Assembly: GCA_030605745.1 (NCBI GenBank) | Contig: JAUWHT010000440.1 | Location: forward strand, 1 to 9,181 | Length of the DNA stretch: 9,181 bases | Direction of reading: 5' to 3' | Source: Pirellulales bacterium | GTDB lineage: Bacteria; Planctomycetota; Planctomycetia; Pirellulales; Thermoguttaceae | Shown here: positions 1-6,068 of the stretch, piece after piece | How the letters are laid out: the number at the start of each line of letters is the position of its first letter | How positions within the stretch are numbered: the stretch's first letter is position 1 | The notes under the pieces: generated by a model | The model's database searches: none | The model's input: only the letters and a program-made list of their open reading frames with translations | What the model was told of the DNA's origin: nothing | Program-made: the position numbers and the translations under genes

Positions 1-165
1 TCCACAGCGCAAGTTTACCTATTTTAACATTTATCGGATTTTCAACCTTTTTTTCGCCCCGGCCGCCCAGTTCCCAACTGCCATCGTCTTAGCAGAAAAA
101 ACAACCTGCGGAAAATCGGGCAAGCCCGGCGGCTAAACAGCGTGTGCCCGATTGTGTCGCCGTGC
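1..165. other. Intergenic stretch 3' of the permease gene, no gene seen
   Basis: No credible coding frame is present. The only structure is the palindromic repeat at 88-138, listed separately. On the minus strand the palindrome is followed by GATTTTCC, so it could act as a weak terminator for the permease. The stem is only 4-5 bp with a short T-run, so I do not call a terminator. Confidence 0.5.
88..138. repeat. REP-like palindromic repeat, copy 1 (GGCTAAAC family)
   Basis: An imperfect 16-nt palindrome at 115-130 (core CGGGC-AA-GCCCG, 117-128) is followed directly by GGCTAAAC (131-138). To its left lie CTTAGC (88-93), eight unrelated bases and CAACCTGCGGAAAAT (102-116). The block 88-128 recurs inverted at 9042-9082: 25 of 27 bases match over 102-128 and CTTAGC is at the same spacing. 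The same palindrome-plus-GGCTAAAC layout occurs at 1659-1682, 3270-3293 and 8983-9006. This looks like a dispersed, non-coding REP/REPIN-type element. Confidence 0.75.
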
Positions 166-1617
166 CTATTCGGCGGCTTGAGGCATCTCCAGCGTCTTGC
201 TTTCCATGCCCGCCTTGGCCAGTAGGTAGTAGAGCACGAATCCGACGACGAAGGCGGCCATCGGTGGACAGGGCACGTTGCCGGCCATGCCGGGGATGAA
301 GTCGGCCGCACCGACGGCAAAGCCCAATACCCAGGAGATCCATCCGGCCGGATTGAACCCGGCCCGGGGCCCGGCCCAATTCCGGCCGGCCAGCAGGTAG
401 TCGGCCGCCATCGCACCGCACACCGGCCCGAAGGATGCGCCGATGATCACGAACACGCCGATCACGTCCCCGGCCAGACCGGTGACCGCCAGCAGAATGC
501 TGACGGCCGTCCCACAGCCGACCGAGATGAAGGGATTGATCTTCGGCAGCGTGGTCTTAAAGCTGTTTGCGGCGATGAAGGCCGAGAAGCAGGCGGGCGG
601 GAAGGCGGCGATGGCCAGCAGGTACATGAAGACGCCGGCCGTCTTCTCGCCTACAATACCGCCCATCAACGCCGTGGCCCGCAACACGGCTCCGTCGGCC
701 GCCTGACCGCCACCCTGGGCACCGGCGACGATCAACAGGGCCAATCCGCCGGAGAAGATCGTGGCCAGCGCGATCCCGATTAGCCCGCCGAGTTGCACGT
801 CCTTTGCGTCACGGTTGTTCATTCCGAAGTCGGCCCCCGCCGCCCCGGCAGTGGCGAAGAAACCGACGATGTAGGTGCAAATCAGCGCGACGACTCCCCA
901 TGCCGGCAGCGCAGATTTGACCGCGATCGCTTGGGTACCCTCGACGAGAACCTCGACTTTCAGGCCGGCATCGACCGCCGATTGTGGGTCAAAACTACCG
1001 ACGCCCCCGATGGTCGCCACACAAAGGATCACCAGGACGGCCAACGGAATCAGCGGCAGGAAAGTGGCCACCTTGGCCACATATTGGATGCCTTTCAGCC
1101 CCATGAAGGCGGCCGCTACGGCCCACACTATCGAGACGATTGCGTGCGGGACCGAGCCAACCACCGCACCCGGGTCCTCGAAAAACGGAGCACAAAGCAG
1201 TACTCCCGCGAAGAACGCATTTACCCCGAGCCAGCCGAACTGCAACAGGCCCATCAGAAACCCGGGCATCAGCAGTCCACCCTGCACACCGTAGGTCGAG
1301 GTCCCCACGATGTACAATGGCAAGCCGGTCTTCAAGCCGAGCAACCCGGGCACCAGGTAGAATAGAAAGTGGCACAGCAAGGCGGCCAGGATCAACCCCA
1401 AAAAAGCGACCGGAAGCCCATGGGACAGAATCCCACCGGCAAAGCTACTGTACTGCCCCATTTCCGGCGTGATGCCGCTGCCAACCGGCACGTCCTGCCA
1501 GAACACAAACCACAGCATAATGCCTGCGTACGTCTGGGCCGTGCTGCTGAACCACGCCACACGCTTCTCCCGCGGCACCGGTCGGGCCGCAGTGACGTAA
1601 GACGGTAAGGATGCCAT
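166..1617 (-). CDS. NCS1-family nucleobase permease (cytosine/purine permease-like)
   Basis: Predicted inner-membrane transporter of the nucleobase:cation symporter-1 family, the CodB group, which imports cytosine, purines or related compounds. The 483-residue protein is almost entirely hydrophobic segments separated by short loops, consistent with about 12 membrane helices. The stretch near residues 97-131 (TGLPLYIVG, YGVQG, LLQFGWLG) resembles the CodB region with TG.PL....FG.KGS and QVGWFGVG. The start is ATG at 1617 because AGGAGG lies at 1625-1630 with 7 nt between; a start 12 codons further upstream would pass through this ribosome binding site. The gene stands alone, transcribed away from the glycosyltransferase gene. 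A candidate promoter (1737-1766) and a possible pseudoknot leader (1681-1731) lie upstream. The substrate cannot be read from sequence; cytosine, uracil, allantoin, hydantoin and thiamine precursors are all possible in this family. Confidence 0.88.
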   Translation of the reverse strand: MASLPSYVTAARPVPREKRVAWFSSTAQTYAGIMLWFVFWQDVPVGSGITPEMGQYSSFAGGILSHGLPVAFLGLILAALLCHFLFYLVPGLLGLKTGLPLYIVGTSTYGVQGGLLMPGFLMGLLQFGWLGVNAFFAGVLLCAPFFEDPGAVVGSVPHAIVSIVWAVAAAFMGLKGIQYVAKVATFLPLIPLAVLVILCVATIGGVGSFDPQSAVDAGLKVEVLVEGTQAIAVKSALPAWGVVALICTYIVGFFATAGAAGADFGMNNRDAKDVQLGGLIGIALATIFSGGLALLIVAGAQGGGQAADGAVLRATALMGGIVGEKTAGVFMYLLAIAAFPPACFSAFIAANSFKTTLPKINPFISVGCGTAVSILLAVTGLAGDVIGVFVIIGASFGPVCGAMAADYLLAGRNWAGPRAGFNPAGWISWVLGFAVGAADFIPGMAGNVPCPPMAAFVVGFVLYYLLAKAGMESKTLEMPQAAE

Positions 1618-1624
1618 GCAAACT

Positions 1625-1630
1625 CCTCCT
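1625..1630 (-). promoter_or_regulatory. Strong Shine-Dalgarno of the permease
   Basis: AGGAGG on the minus strand, 7 nt before ATG at 1617. It is the best ribosome binding site in the window and decides the start codon. Confidence 0.85.
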
Positions 1631-1658
1631 GAAAGGGTCGTTGACGTTTTCAATAGTC

Positions 1659-1682
1659 GTTTAGCCGCCGGGCTTGCCCGGC
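1659..1682. repeat. REP-like palindromic repeat, copy 2 (GGCTAAAC family)
   Basis: GTTTAGCC (1659-1666) followed by the perfect palindrome GCCGGGC-TT-GCCCGGC (1667-1682). Read on the minus strand this is palindrome then GGCTAAAC, the layout of the copies at 115-138 and 3270-3293. It lies in the predicted 5' leader of the permease mRNA, about 40 nt before the start codon, so it would form a hairpin in that transcript. Confidence 0.75.
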
Positions 1683-1731
1683 GCGTTTGCGTTCAAGCGT
1701 ATTGACACCCACCAACGCGCTAAACTTGAAC
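1681..1731 (-). promoter_or_regulatory. Possible pseudoknot in the permease leader
   Basis: Two perfect 7-bp inverted repeats interlock: GCGCGTT (1681-1687) with AACGCGC (1714-1720), and GTTCAAG (1691-1697) with CTTGAAC (1725-1731). The arm order a-b-a'-b' is that of an H-type pseudoknot, and the predicted transcript start (about 1730) would place it at the very 5' end of the mRNA. Such a fold before a nucleobase permease could be a riboswitch, but it matches no riboswitch class I recognise. One arm borders the GC-rich repeat at 1659-1682, so chance is a real alternative. Confidence 0.25.
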
Positions 1732-1736
1732 TTAGC

Positions 1737-1766
1737 ATTGTAGTGCTAGCAGTGCTGCCATGACAC
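1737..1766 (-). promoter_or_regulatory. Candidate sigma70-type promoter of the permease
   Basis: On the minus strand, GTGTCA (1761-1766) and TACAAT (1737-1742) are 18 nt apart, matching the -35 and -10 consensus at 4 and 5 of 6 positions. The spacer holds the direct repeat AGTGCT (1742-1747 and 1751-1756, plus strand), which could bind a regulator. This puts the transcript start near 1730 and gives a leader of about 113 nt. Consensus matching only. Confidence 0.35.
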
Positions 1767-1912
1767 GGTGCATGGAGTATACGAGCTGTGTCGTGCATGT
1801 AAAGCCCGTTGAACGCTCTGGATTTGCCTTGACTTCCCAGACCGCCCCAGAGTACCATAATCCCCTCATTTTCTTGCCCGGTAAATGACCGTGCACGATT
1901 ATCGGATAACTC

Positions 1913-1961
1913 GGAGCGCGGGCTTCCAGCCCGCATTGGGCGGCCGGGACGGCCGCGCTCC
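1913..1961. repeat. Cloverleaf-like GC-rich palindromic repeat
   Basis: An outer stem, GGAGCGCG (1913-1920) with CGCGCTCC (1954-1961), encloses two smaller hairpins: GCGGGCT/AGCCCGC (1918-1924 and 1928-1934) and CGGCC/GGCCG (1941-1945 and 1951-1955). The arms partly share bases, so it folds as a three-way junction or one long cruciform. On the minus strand one frame reads AGWKPAL, a peptide I associate with spurious translations of a repeat dispersed in planctomycete and related genomes. It ends 17 nt before the glycosyltransferase start codon. Non-coding. Confidence 0.7.
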
Positions 1962-1978
1962 AGAATGGTGACCTACGG

Positions 1979-3268
1979 ATGAACTCGGCTGGATGGAAAC
2001 AACTTGCTCTGCTGTTGGTGGCCGCGCTGGCGGTTCGGTTGGCTGCTGGACTGTATTGGCAGTCGCGGCTGGACAGCCGGTTTGGGTTCGGCGACAGCGA
2101 AAGCTATTGGTCGCTGGGCCGGGTAATCGCCAACGGCCGGCCGTACGAATACGGCCCCGAAGATGCCCAGGTCTTCCGCAGCCCTGGCTATCCGCTGCTC
2201 TTGGCGCCGATCTTCCGCCTGGCTGGCGACCAGCCGTCGGTGATGTGGGCCCGGGCGCAAAGCGCCGTGTTCGGGACATTGGTGGTTGCCGGGGTTTGGT
2301 GGCTGGCGCGGCAACTGTTCGACGCCCGGACCGGCCTGGTTGCTGCGGTCGTGGCGGCGTTTTATCCCGGGGCGATCGCTACCAGTGCCTTGGTCCTGAG
2401 CGAAGCTCCATTCTGTCTGCTGATGCTGGTGCAGTTCTGCCTGTGGACGGCCGCGTGGAAGGCCGAGTTGCCGGGTCGGGCTGGACTGCTGGCGGTCGGT
2501 GTCGGCTTGGCGGCCGGGGCAGCCACCCTGGTACGGCCCAGTTGGCTGCTGTTTACACCGTTGGCCGTGCTGGTGGCACATATTTGCGCCCGCGGCCGGC
2601 CGCTATGGATTGGCGTTGGTGTGTTGGCCGGGCTCGCGGTGGCGATGATGCCATGGTGGATTCACAATGCCCGACTGACCGGCCGGTTCGTACCCACCAC
2701 ACTGCAAGTCGGGGCCAGCCTGTACGACGGGCTGAACCCGCGGGCCACCGGAGCCAGCAACATGGCGTTCGTCCCGCAGTTTGTTCGGCAACAGCGCCGG
2801 GCATTGCCGCCGGACGCCCGGCAGGGGATAGACTTCGAGGTTCTGCTGGATCGGCGATTTCGGGCCGAGGCGCTGGCCTGGGCTCGGGCCAATCCGGGCC
2901 GGGTGGTCCGGCTGGCCGGCACCAAGCTGTTACGAATGTGGAACATCTGGCCCAACGAACCGAGTCTCTCAAGTTGGCCGATCCGGCTGGCCGTCGTTTG
3001 CACCTACGTTCCGGTCCTGGTTCTTGGGCTCATAGGAGCAGCCAGAACGATCCGTCGCGGCTGGCCGTATATCTTGTGCTGGCTTCCGGTGGTCTATTTC
3101 ACCGCGTTGCACATGGTATTCGTCAGTTCGATCCGCTACCGCCAGCCGGCCATGCTGGGGTTGATGGTGCTGGCAGCGGGGGCGGTGACGGGAATTGCAG
3201 ATTGCAAATTGAAAATTGGGAAATTGCAAATTGCCTGGTGTACCAGGCATTTTTCAACATGGGGATAG
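1979..3268 (+). CDS. Glycosyltransferase family 39 (ArnT/PMT-like) membrane protein
   Basis: Multi-pass membrane protein of the GT-C superfamily. These enzymes move a sugar from a lipid-phosphate donor to lipid or protein on the outer face of the inner membrane. After the first helix (about residues 7-25) comes a loop with the acidic pair D39-x-E41, the expected GT-C catalytic position, then RSPGYP (68-73), typical of the family. Family-like features continue with VRPSWLLF (185-192), PWWIHN (225-230) and RYRQPA (386-391) in the last large loop. At 429 residues it is near the short end for the family. ATG at 1979 is the only sensible start, but no clear Shine-Dalgarno precedes it. Residues from about 405 onward are encoded by an AT-rich heptad repeat and a hairpin, so the native C-terminus has probably been replaced. 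Donor and acceptor are unknown. Confidence 0.82.
   Translation: MNSAGWKQLALLLVAALAVRLAAGLYWQSRLDSRFGFGDSESYWSLGRVIANGRPYEYGPEDAQVFRSPGYPLLLAPIFRLAGDQPSVMWARAQSAVFGTLVVAGVWWLARQLFDARTGLVAAVVAAFYPGAIATSALVLSEAPFCLLMLVQFCLWTAAWKAELPGRAGLLAVGVGLAAGAATLVRPSWLLFTPLAVLVAHICARGRPLWIGVGVLAGLAVAMMPWWIHNARLTGRFVPTTLQVGASLYDGLNPRATGASNMAFVPQFVRQQRRALPPDARQGIDFEVLLDRRFRAEALAWARANPGRVVRLAGTKLLRMWNIWPNEPSLSSWPIRLAVVCTYVPVLVLGLIGAARTIRRGWPYILCWLPVVYFTALHMVFVSSIRYRQPAMLGLMVLAAGAVTGIADCKLKIGKLQIAWCTRHFSTWG
3191..3233. repeat. ATTG heptad array, copy 1 (inside the end of the glycosyltransferase gene)
   Basis: The core ATTG starts at 3194, 3201, 3208, 3215, 3223 and 3230, a period of 7 with one step of 8; the unit is roughly ATTGNAA. 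It is far more AT-rich than the flanking gene and is read in frame as a Lys/Ile-rich tail. A second array of the same period begins directly after the stop codon of the next gene (4062-4110). Confidence 0.8.
3233..3254 (+). terminator. Hairpin plus T-run, likely terminator at the glycosyltransferase gene end
   Basis: The perfect palindrome GCCTGGT-GT-ACCAGGC (3233-3248) is followed by ATTTTT (3249-3254), the layout of an intrinsic terminator. The 2-base loop must open to 4 or more, leaving about 6 bp. It lies before the stop codon of the open frame (3266-3268), which fits a gene whose original stop was upstream. It has the same 7-2-7 layout as the GGCTAAAC-family palindromes and may be one of them. 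Confidence 0.5.
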
Positions 3269-3269
3269 C

Positions 3270-3293
3270 GCCGCGTAGACGCGGCGGCTAAAC
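3270..3293. repeat. REP-like palindromic repeat, copy 3 (GGCTAAAC family)
   Basis: GCCGCGT-AG-ACGCGGC (3270-3285), a perfect 7+2+7 palindrome, is followed directly by GGCTAAAC (3286-3293). Its stem differs from copies 1 and 2 while the flank and arm lengths are the same, so the arms have changed together. The stretch TTTTCAA before it (3251-3257) also has a counterpart before copy 2 (1647-1653). Confidence 0.75.
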
Positions 3294-3331
3294 GGGCTTT
3301 GATGCGCCACATTTTCTCGGCCGAATCGACC

Positions 3332-3360
3332 TTGCAGCGAAGTGGACCTCCGGTTATCTT
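3332..3360 (+). promoter_or_regulatory. Weak candidate promoter of the lipoprotein gene
   Basis: TTGCAG (3332-3337) and TATCTT (3355-3360) are 17 nt apart. They match the sigma70 consensus at only 3 and 4 of 6 positions. If real, transcription starts near 3367, downstream of the alternative GTG start at 3342, which favours the ATG at 3393. Confidence 0.22.
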
Positions 3361-3392
3361 CCGCCTTCTCTTCTCACTGGAATGCGATAAAC

Positions 3393-4061
3393 ATGATGGA
3401 TCGTTCCCCCCTTCGGTATGGATACCTTGTAGCCGTTTTGACCTTGGCTGCAGTCGTGACTGCGGCCGGCGGGTGTCGTACCGTACTGACCACCGCGGCA
3501 TACCTGATCAAAGGCACGAATGTCGATGCGGACTATGACGGCCTGAAGGACAAGAAAGTGGCCATCGTCTGCCGACCGGTAACCAACCTGACGTATCGCA
3601 ACCCCAGTGTGGCCAAGGAACTTGCCCGGGAAGTCGGTATCCTGCTGCGCGAGAACGTCCCTAAGATCAAAGTGATCGACCAGCGAAAGGTGACCGAGTG
3701 GGCCGACCAGCGCGACTCTGACTGGACCGAGTTCACCGAAGTCGGCGAGGCCCTGGAAGCGGATATGGTGGTGGGGATCGAGTTGCAGGAGTTCACGATC
3801 TACCGAGGCCAGACGCTCTACCAGGGCAAGGCCAATGTGACAGTCAGCATCTACGACTGCACCGACGGCGGTCAGGCGGTCTTCGAGAAAACCTTGCCCC
3901 AGTCGCTGTACCCGCCTAACATCGGGATCCCCACCTCCGAGCGGCCGGAGGCCGAGTTCCGCCGGGAGTTCGTTCGCGTATTGGCGGACCAGATCGCCCG
4001 GCACTTCTACGCCCACGATCCCCATGCCGATATCACCATGGATGCCGCCGTGCTGGAGTAG
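3393..4061 (+). CDS. Small lipoprotein of unknown function
   Basis: A 222-residue exported protein. The N-terminus has a basic start, a hydrophobic stretch (residues 11-25) and a lipobox-like AGGC ending at Cys28, so it is probably cleaved by signal peptidase II and lipid-anchored. Alanine rather than leucine at -3 makes the lipobox less than ideal. The mature part starts with a hydrophobic strand (KVAIVCRPVTN, about residues 53-63), then helix-like and strand-like stretches including EALEADMVVGIELQEF. That order resembles the alpha/beta domain of LpoB/CsgG-type periplasmic lipoproteins, but this is a resemblance only and I do not recognise the family. I chose ATG 3393 (another ATG follows at 3396) over GTG 3342 because the extra 17 residues would precede the signal peptide. 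The stop codon directly abuts an ATTG heptad array. Confidence 0.75.
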   Translation: MMDRSPLRYGYLVAVLTLAAVVTAAGGCRTVLTTAAYLIKGTNVDADYDGLKDKKVAIVCRPVTNLTYRNPSVAKELAREVGILLRENVPKIKVIDQRKVTEWADQRDSDWTEFTEVGEALEADMVVGIELQEFTIYRGQTLYQGKANVTVSIYDCTDGGQAVFEKTLPQSLYPPNIGIPTSERPEAEFRREFVRVLADQIARHFYAHDPHADITMDAAVLE

Positions 4062-4110
4062 GGGAATTGAAAATTGGCAATTGACAATTGAAAATTGCCG
4101 ATTTCCATTG
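4062..4110. repeat. ATTG heptad array, copy 2
   Basis: ATTG starts at 4066, 4073, 4080, 4087 and 4094, exactly 7 bases apart, with a degenerate ATTT at 4101 and ATTG at 4107. The array starts at the base after the lipoprotein stop codon. Same period and core as the array at 3191-3233, with different filler bases. The G-rich array at 4261-4295 also has period 7 and the core ATTG. Confidence 0.8.
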
Positions 4111-4182
4111 CCTCTGTGGGGCCAAATTCGGGTGGATCGTCACTTGGTGACGAACATTGACGGGTCGATGCTGCGTAGGGAC

Positions 4183-4223
4183 TTAGAGTCTTACGTCGCA
4201 ACTTTTGCGCGCCGTGCGCGCAT
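4183..4223. repeat. GCGCGC-hairpin dispersed repeat, copy 1
   Basis: The block starts with TTAGAGTCT and ends with a hairpin, TGCGCGC-CGT-GCGCGCA (4206-4222). It recurs in the same orientation at 9104-9144: the first nine bases and the last 18 are identical, with diverged bases between. Neither copy lies in a credible gene. It is a different family from the GGCTAAAC palindromes. Confidence 0.75.
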
Positions 4224-4260
4224 GTTTGTTGATACGAAAGTTGTTGCTGGATAAGGAGTT

Positions 4261-4343
4261 GGGATTAGGGATTGGGGATTGGGGATTGGGGATTAGAGTC
4301 AAGTTCCAATCCCCAATCCCTAATCCCCAATCCCTTTTGGCCT
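4261..4343. repeat. GGGATTR heptad arrays forming a long hairpin
   Basis: Five tandem heptads GGGATT(A/G) at 4261-4295 face a complementary array (CCAATCCC-type units, 4306-4334) across a 10-base spacer. The arms pair over about 28 bp with two mismatched or wobble positions. TTTT follows at 4335-4338, so on the plus strand it could also act as a terminator before the hydrolase gene. The G-rich arm has four or more GGG runs with 4-base spacers and meets the simple pattern for a G-quadruplex. Confidence 0.8.
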
Positions 4344-4350
4344 CTTTTGG

Positions 4351-4379
4351 TTGCAGCCGCAGGCCGGGTTAGGTAATAT
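4351..4379 (+). promoter_or_regulatory. Candidate promoter of the hydrolase-fold gene
   Basis: TTGCAG (4351-4356) and TAATAT (4374-4379) are 17 nt apart, a moderate sigma70 match. The predicted transcript start (about 4386) lies only about 8 nt before the ATG at 4394, so if the promoter is real the later ATG at 4439 becomes the more likely start. Confidence 0.3.
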
Positions 4380-4393
4380 TACAGGAAGTGACA

Positions 4394-5554
4394 ATGCCCT
4401 TTTCTGCCATAACCTCCTTTGATCGAGGTCACTGCCCTATGTCTGCAAGACGAGTTTTCCCTCCTGCCGGGTGGCTGTCCCGAGAATGCTCATCACGCCC
4501 GGTCGCGTTGGCCCTGGCGGCGGTGTTTGTGCAGTTGTTCTTCTACGTGTCGGCAGCGATTGCTCAGGATGAGAAAGGCGACGACGATGAGGCACTCCCG
4601 CCGGCCGTGGAAATGGACGGCAAACCCGGAAACCAGGCCAAGCTGATTACCCGAGACGGCGTCGAACTGGCGGCGACATACTACCCCGGTACAAAAGGCA
4701 GGGAAACCGTGCCGATTATCTTGCTGCACATCTTCAGGGGTAACCGCAACGACTTCAGCGAGTTGGCCCCGTATCTGCAATCGTTGGGCCATGCCGTGCT
4801 GGTACCGGACCTGCGAGGCCATGGGGATAGCACTAGTGTGAGAGGCGCCAGGGTCCCGCTGCAGGCGGACATCCTCTCGCCCACCCAGTTCGGCCGCATG
4901 GTCCGGTTCGACATGGAAAGGCTCAAGTATTTTCTGCTTCAGAAGAACAACGCGGGCGAGTTGAACATCGAGAAGCTGTGTATTGTGGGGGGCGGGATGG
5001 GGGCGTCTGTGGCGATGACTTGGGCCAGGCTCGACTGGAATCGCCCGCCGGTGGGCAACAGGAAACAAGGCCAGGATGTCAAGGCGCTGGTGCTGCTTTC
5101 GCCGGAGATGAACACCCCCGGACTGCCGCTGGCGGCAGCCGTGTCGGAGCGGAACTTGCTGACCTTGAAAATCTGGGACCCGCAACTGCAAAAGGTGCTG
5201 AAATACTCCAACGAAATGGACTTCACCGTGCCGGTCCGACTGGACTTCCGGGCAGAAGTCTCCATGTTGATCGTCGTCGGCAAGAGCAAATCGAAGTCGG
5301 TCCGGTACGCTAAGCGCCTGCATACCATGGTGCAGCATCCCCGTACCGTACTGAAGCGACACTTCCCCGACGTGAAGGTCGAAAAGGACCTCTTCTACGG
5401 AGCGCTGGACACCAGCCTGCAAGGGACAAAGATGCTCGGCGCGAGAGGACTCAATCTCGAACAAACCATCGGCAAGTTCATTGATCTGCGACTTGTCCGC
5501 CGGGCGCTGCCCTGGAAAGCCCGCCAGATGGACCCCTACAGCGGGCAGAACTGA
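4394..5554 (+). CDS. Exported alpha/beta-hydrolase-fold protein lacking the catalytic serine
   Basis: A 386-residue protein. The N-terminus carries a long signal sequence with a hydrophobic core at about residues 37-57 and a likely cleavage after AIA (57), so it should be periplasmic. The fold signature is clear: IILLHIFRGN (109-118, oxyanion region), VPDLRGHGDS (137-146), then a strand and the elbow VGGGMGAS. The canonical elbow is GxSxG; here the nucleophile position, residue 201 (codon 4994-4996), is Gly. The usual acid region after the late strand reads VVGKSKSKS, with no obvious Asp, and I see no clear catalytic His. It is probably a non-hydrolytic member or uses another site. ATG 4394 has AGGA at 4383-4386; ATG 4439, after GAGG at 4425-4428, gives a tidier signal peptide and is a real alternative. 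The 3' end overlaps the LysM gene by 77 nt. Confidence 0.8.
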   Translation: MPFSAITSFDRGHCPMSARRVFPPAGWLSRECSSRPVALALAAVFVQLFFYVSAAIAQDEKGDDDEALPPAVEMDGKPGNQAKLITRDGVELAATYYPGTKGRETVPIILLHIFRGNRNDFSELAPYLQSLGHAVLVPDLRGHGDSTSVRGARVPLQADILSPTQFGRMVRFDMERLKYFLLQKNNAGELNIEKLCIVGGGMGASVAMTWARLDWNRPPVGNRKQGQDVKALVLLSPEMNTPGLPLAAAVSERNLLTLKIWDPQLQKVLKYSNEMDFTVPVRLDFRAEVSMLIVVGKSKSKSVRYAKRLHTMVQHPRTVLKRHFPDVKVEKDLFYGALDTSLQGTKMLGARGLNLEQTIGKFIDLRLVRRALPWKARQMDPYSGQN

Positions 5555-6068
5555 GGTGGATCTCCAACTCTACCCCGATGGGCAAAATCTCAGGGCTGGG
5601 CAACACCTCGCGGTTCGCCTCGTATATCTCCATGTAACGATCCGCCGAGCCCAAGTACCGCTCGGCCAACGTGTGTAGGGTGTCGCCGTCGACGATCTTG
5701 TGCGTCCGCAGCGACTCGTCCGGCCGGGTTGCCGCCGGCAGATTCATGCCGATCGAGGTGCCCCAGCGAGACGTGCCGGGCGCGGCAGCCCCGGGATAAT
5801 CCCGCGGCAACGCCGGTGGCGACTCGCCGGCGTCCATTGCCCGAAGGATAGTGGCCGTCCGTCCGGCTGCGGGCGTGGCGGAGTCGGACAGGTTGCTGCG
5901 GCCGTCGCGCGACCAGGAAGGTGGAAACTGTGGCTGTACGCGTCTGCGCAGCACCAGCCGATCGCTGGTCCCCGGCGCCGGCGGCCCAGCGCGCGGCGGT
6001 TCCTGACGAAACAATAGCGCCACCGCAAGCCCAACCAGCAGGACACTCGATGCTGCAGCGATCTTCAT
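5478..6068 (-). CDS. LysM-domain protein with N-terminal membrane anchor
   Basis: A 196-residue protein. Residues 1-20 form a hydrophobic signal or anchor (VLLVGLAVALLF). Residues 21-115 are low-complexity, rich in Pro, Ala, Arg and Ser, and probably a flexible linker. Residues 121-170 are a LysM module, which binds N-acetylglucosamine glycans such as peptidoglycan: THKIVDGDTLHTLAERYLG, then a YEANRE segment and a closing LPIGVELEI. It therefore probably sits at the inner membrane or cell wall. ATG 6068 is preceded by GGAG (6077-6080) at 8 nt. The 26 residues after the LysM module (171-196) lie wholly antisense to the hydrolase gene end, so this tail may be read-through after loss of the original stop. 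The thymidylate synthase-like gene ends 134 nt upstream on the same strand, and the two may be co-transcribed. Confidence 0.8.
   Translation of the reverse strand: MKIAAASSVLLVGLAVALLFRQEPPRAGPPAPGTSDRLVLRRRVQPQFPPSWSRDGRSNLSDSATPAAGRTATILRAMDAGESPPALPRDYPGAAAPGTSRWGTSIGMNLPAATRPDESLRTHKIVDGDTLHTLAERYLGSADRYMEIYEANREVLPSPEILPIGVELEIHLSSARCRGPSGGLSRAAPGGQVADQ

Noticed and set aside
1899..2279. Minus-strand frame starting near the cloverleaf repeat (AGWKPAL peptide)
   Set aside because: The peptide is a translation of the palindromic repeat; the rest is antisense to the glycosyltransferase.
1993..3291. 432-codon frame on the same strand as the glycosyltransferase
   Set aside because: Arg/Gly-rich product typical of a shifted frame in GC-rich DNA. 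The frame from 1979 gives membrane helices and the RSPGYP family motif.
4024..4254. 76-codon frame across the lipoprotein gene end and the repeats
   Set aside because: It consists of the end of the lipoprotein gene in another frame plus two repeat families; no ribosome site.
4493..5464. 323-codon frame antisense to the hydrolase-fold gene
   Set aside because: His/Arg/Gln-rich product with no domain; a shadow of the sense gene, which has a signal peptide and fold motifs.
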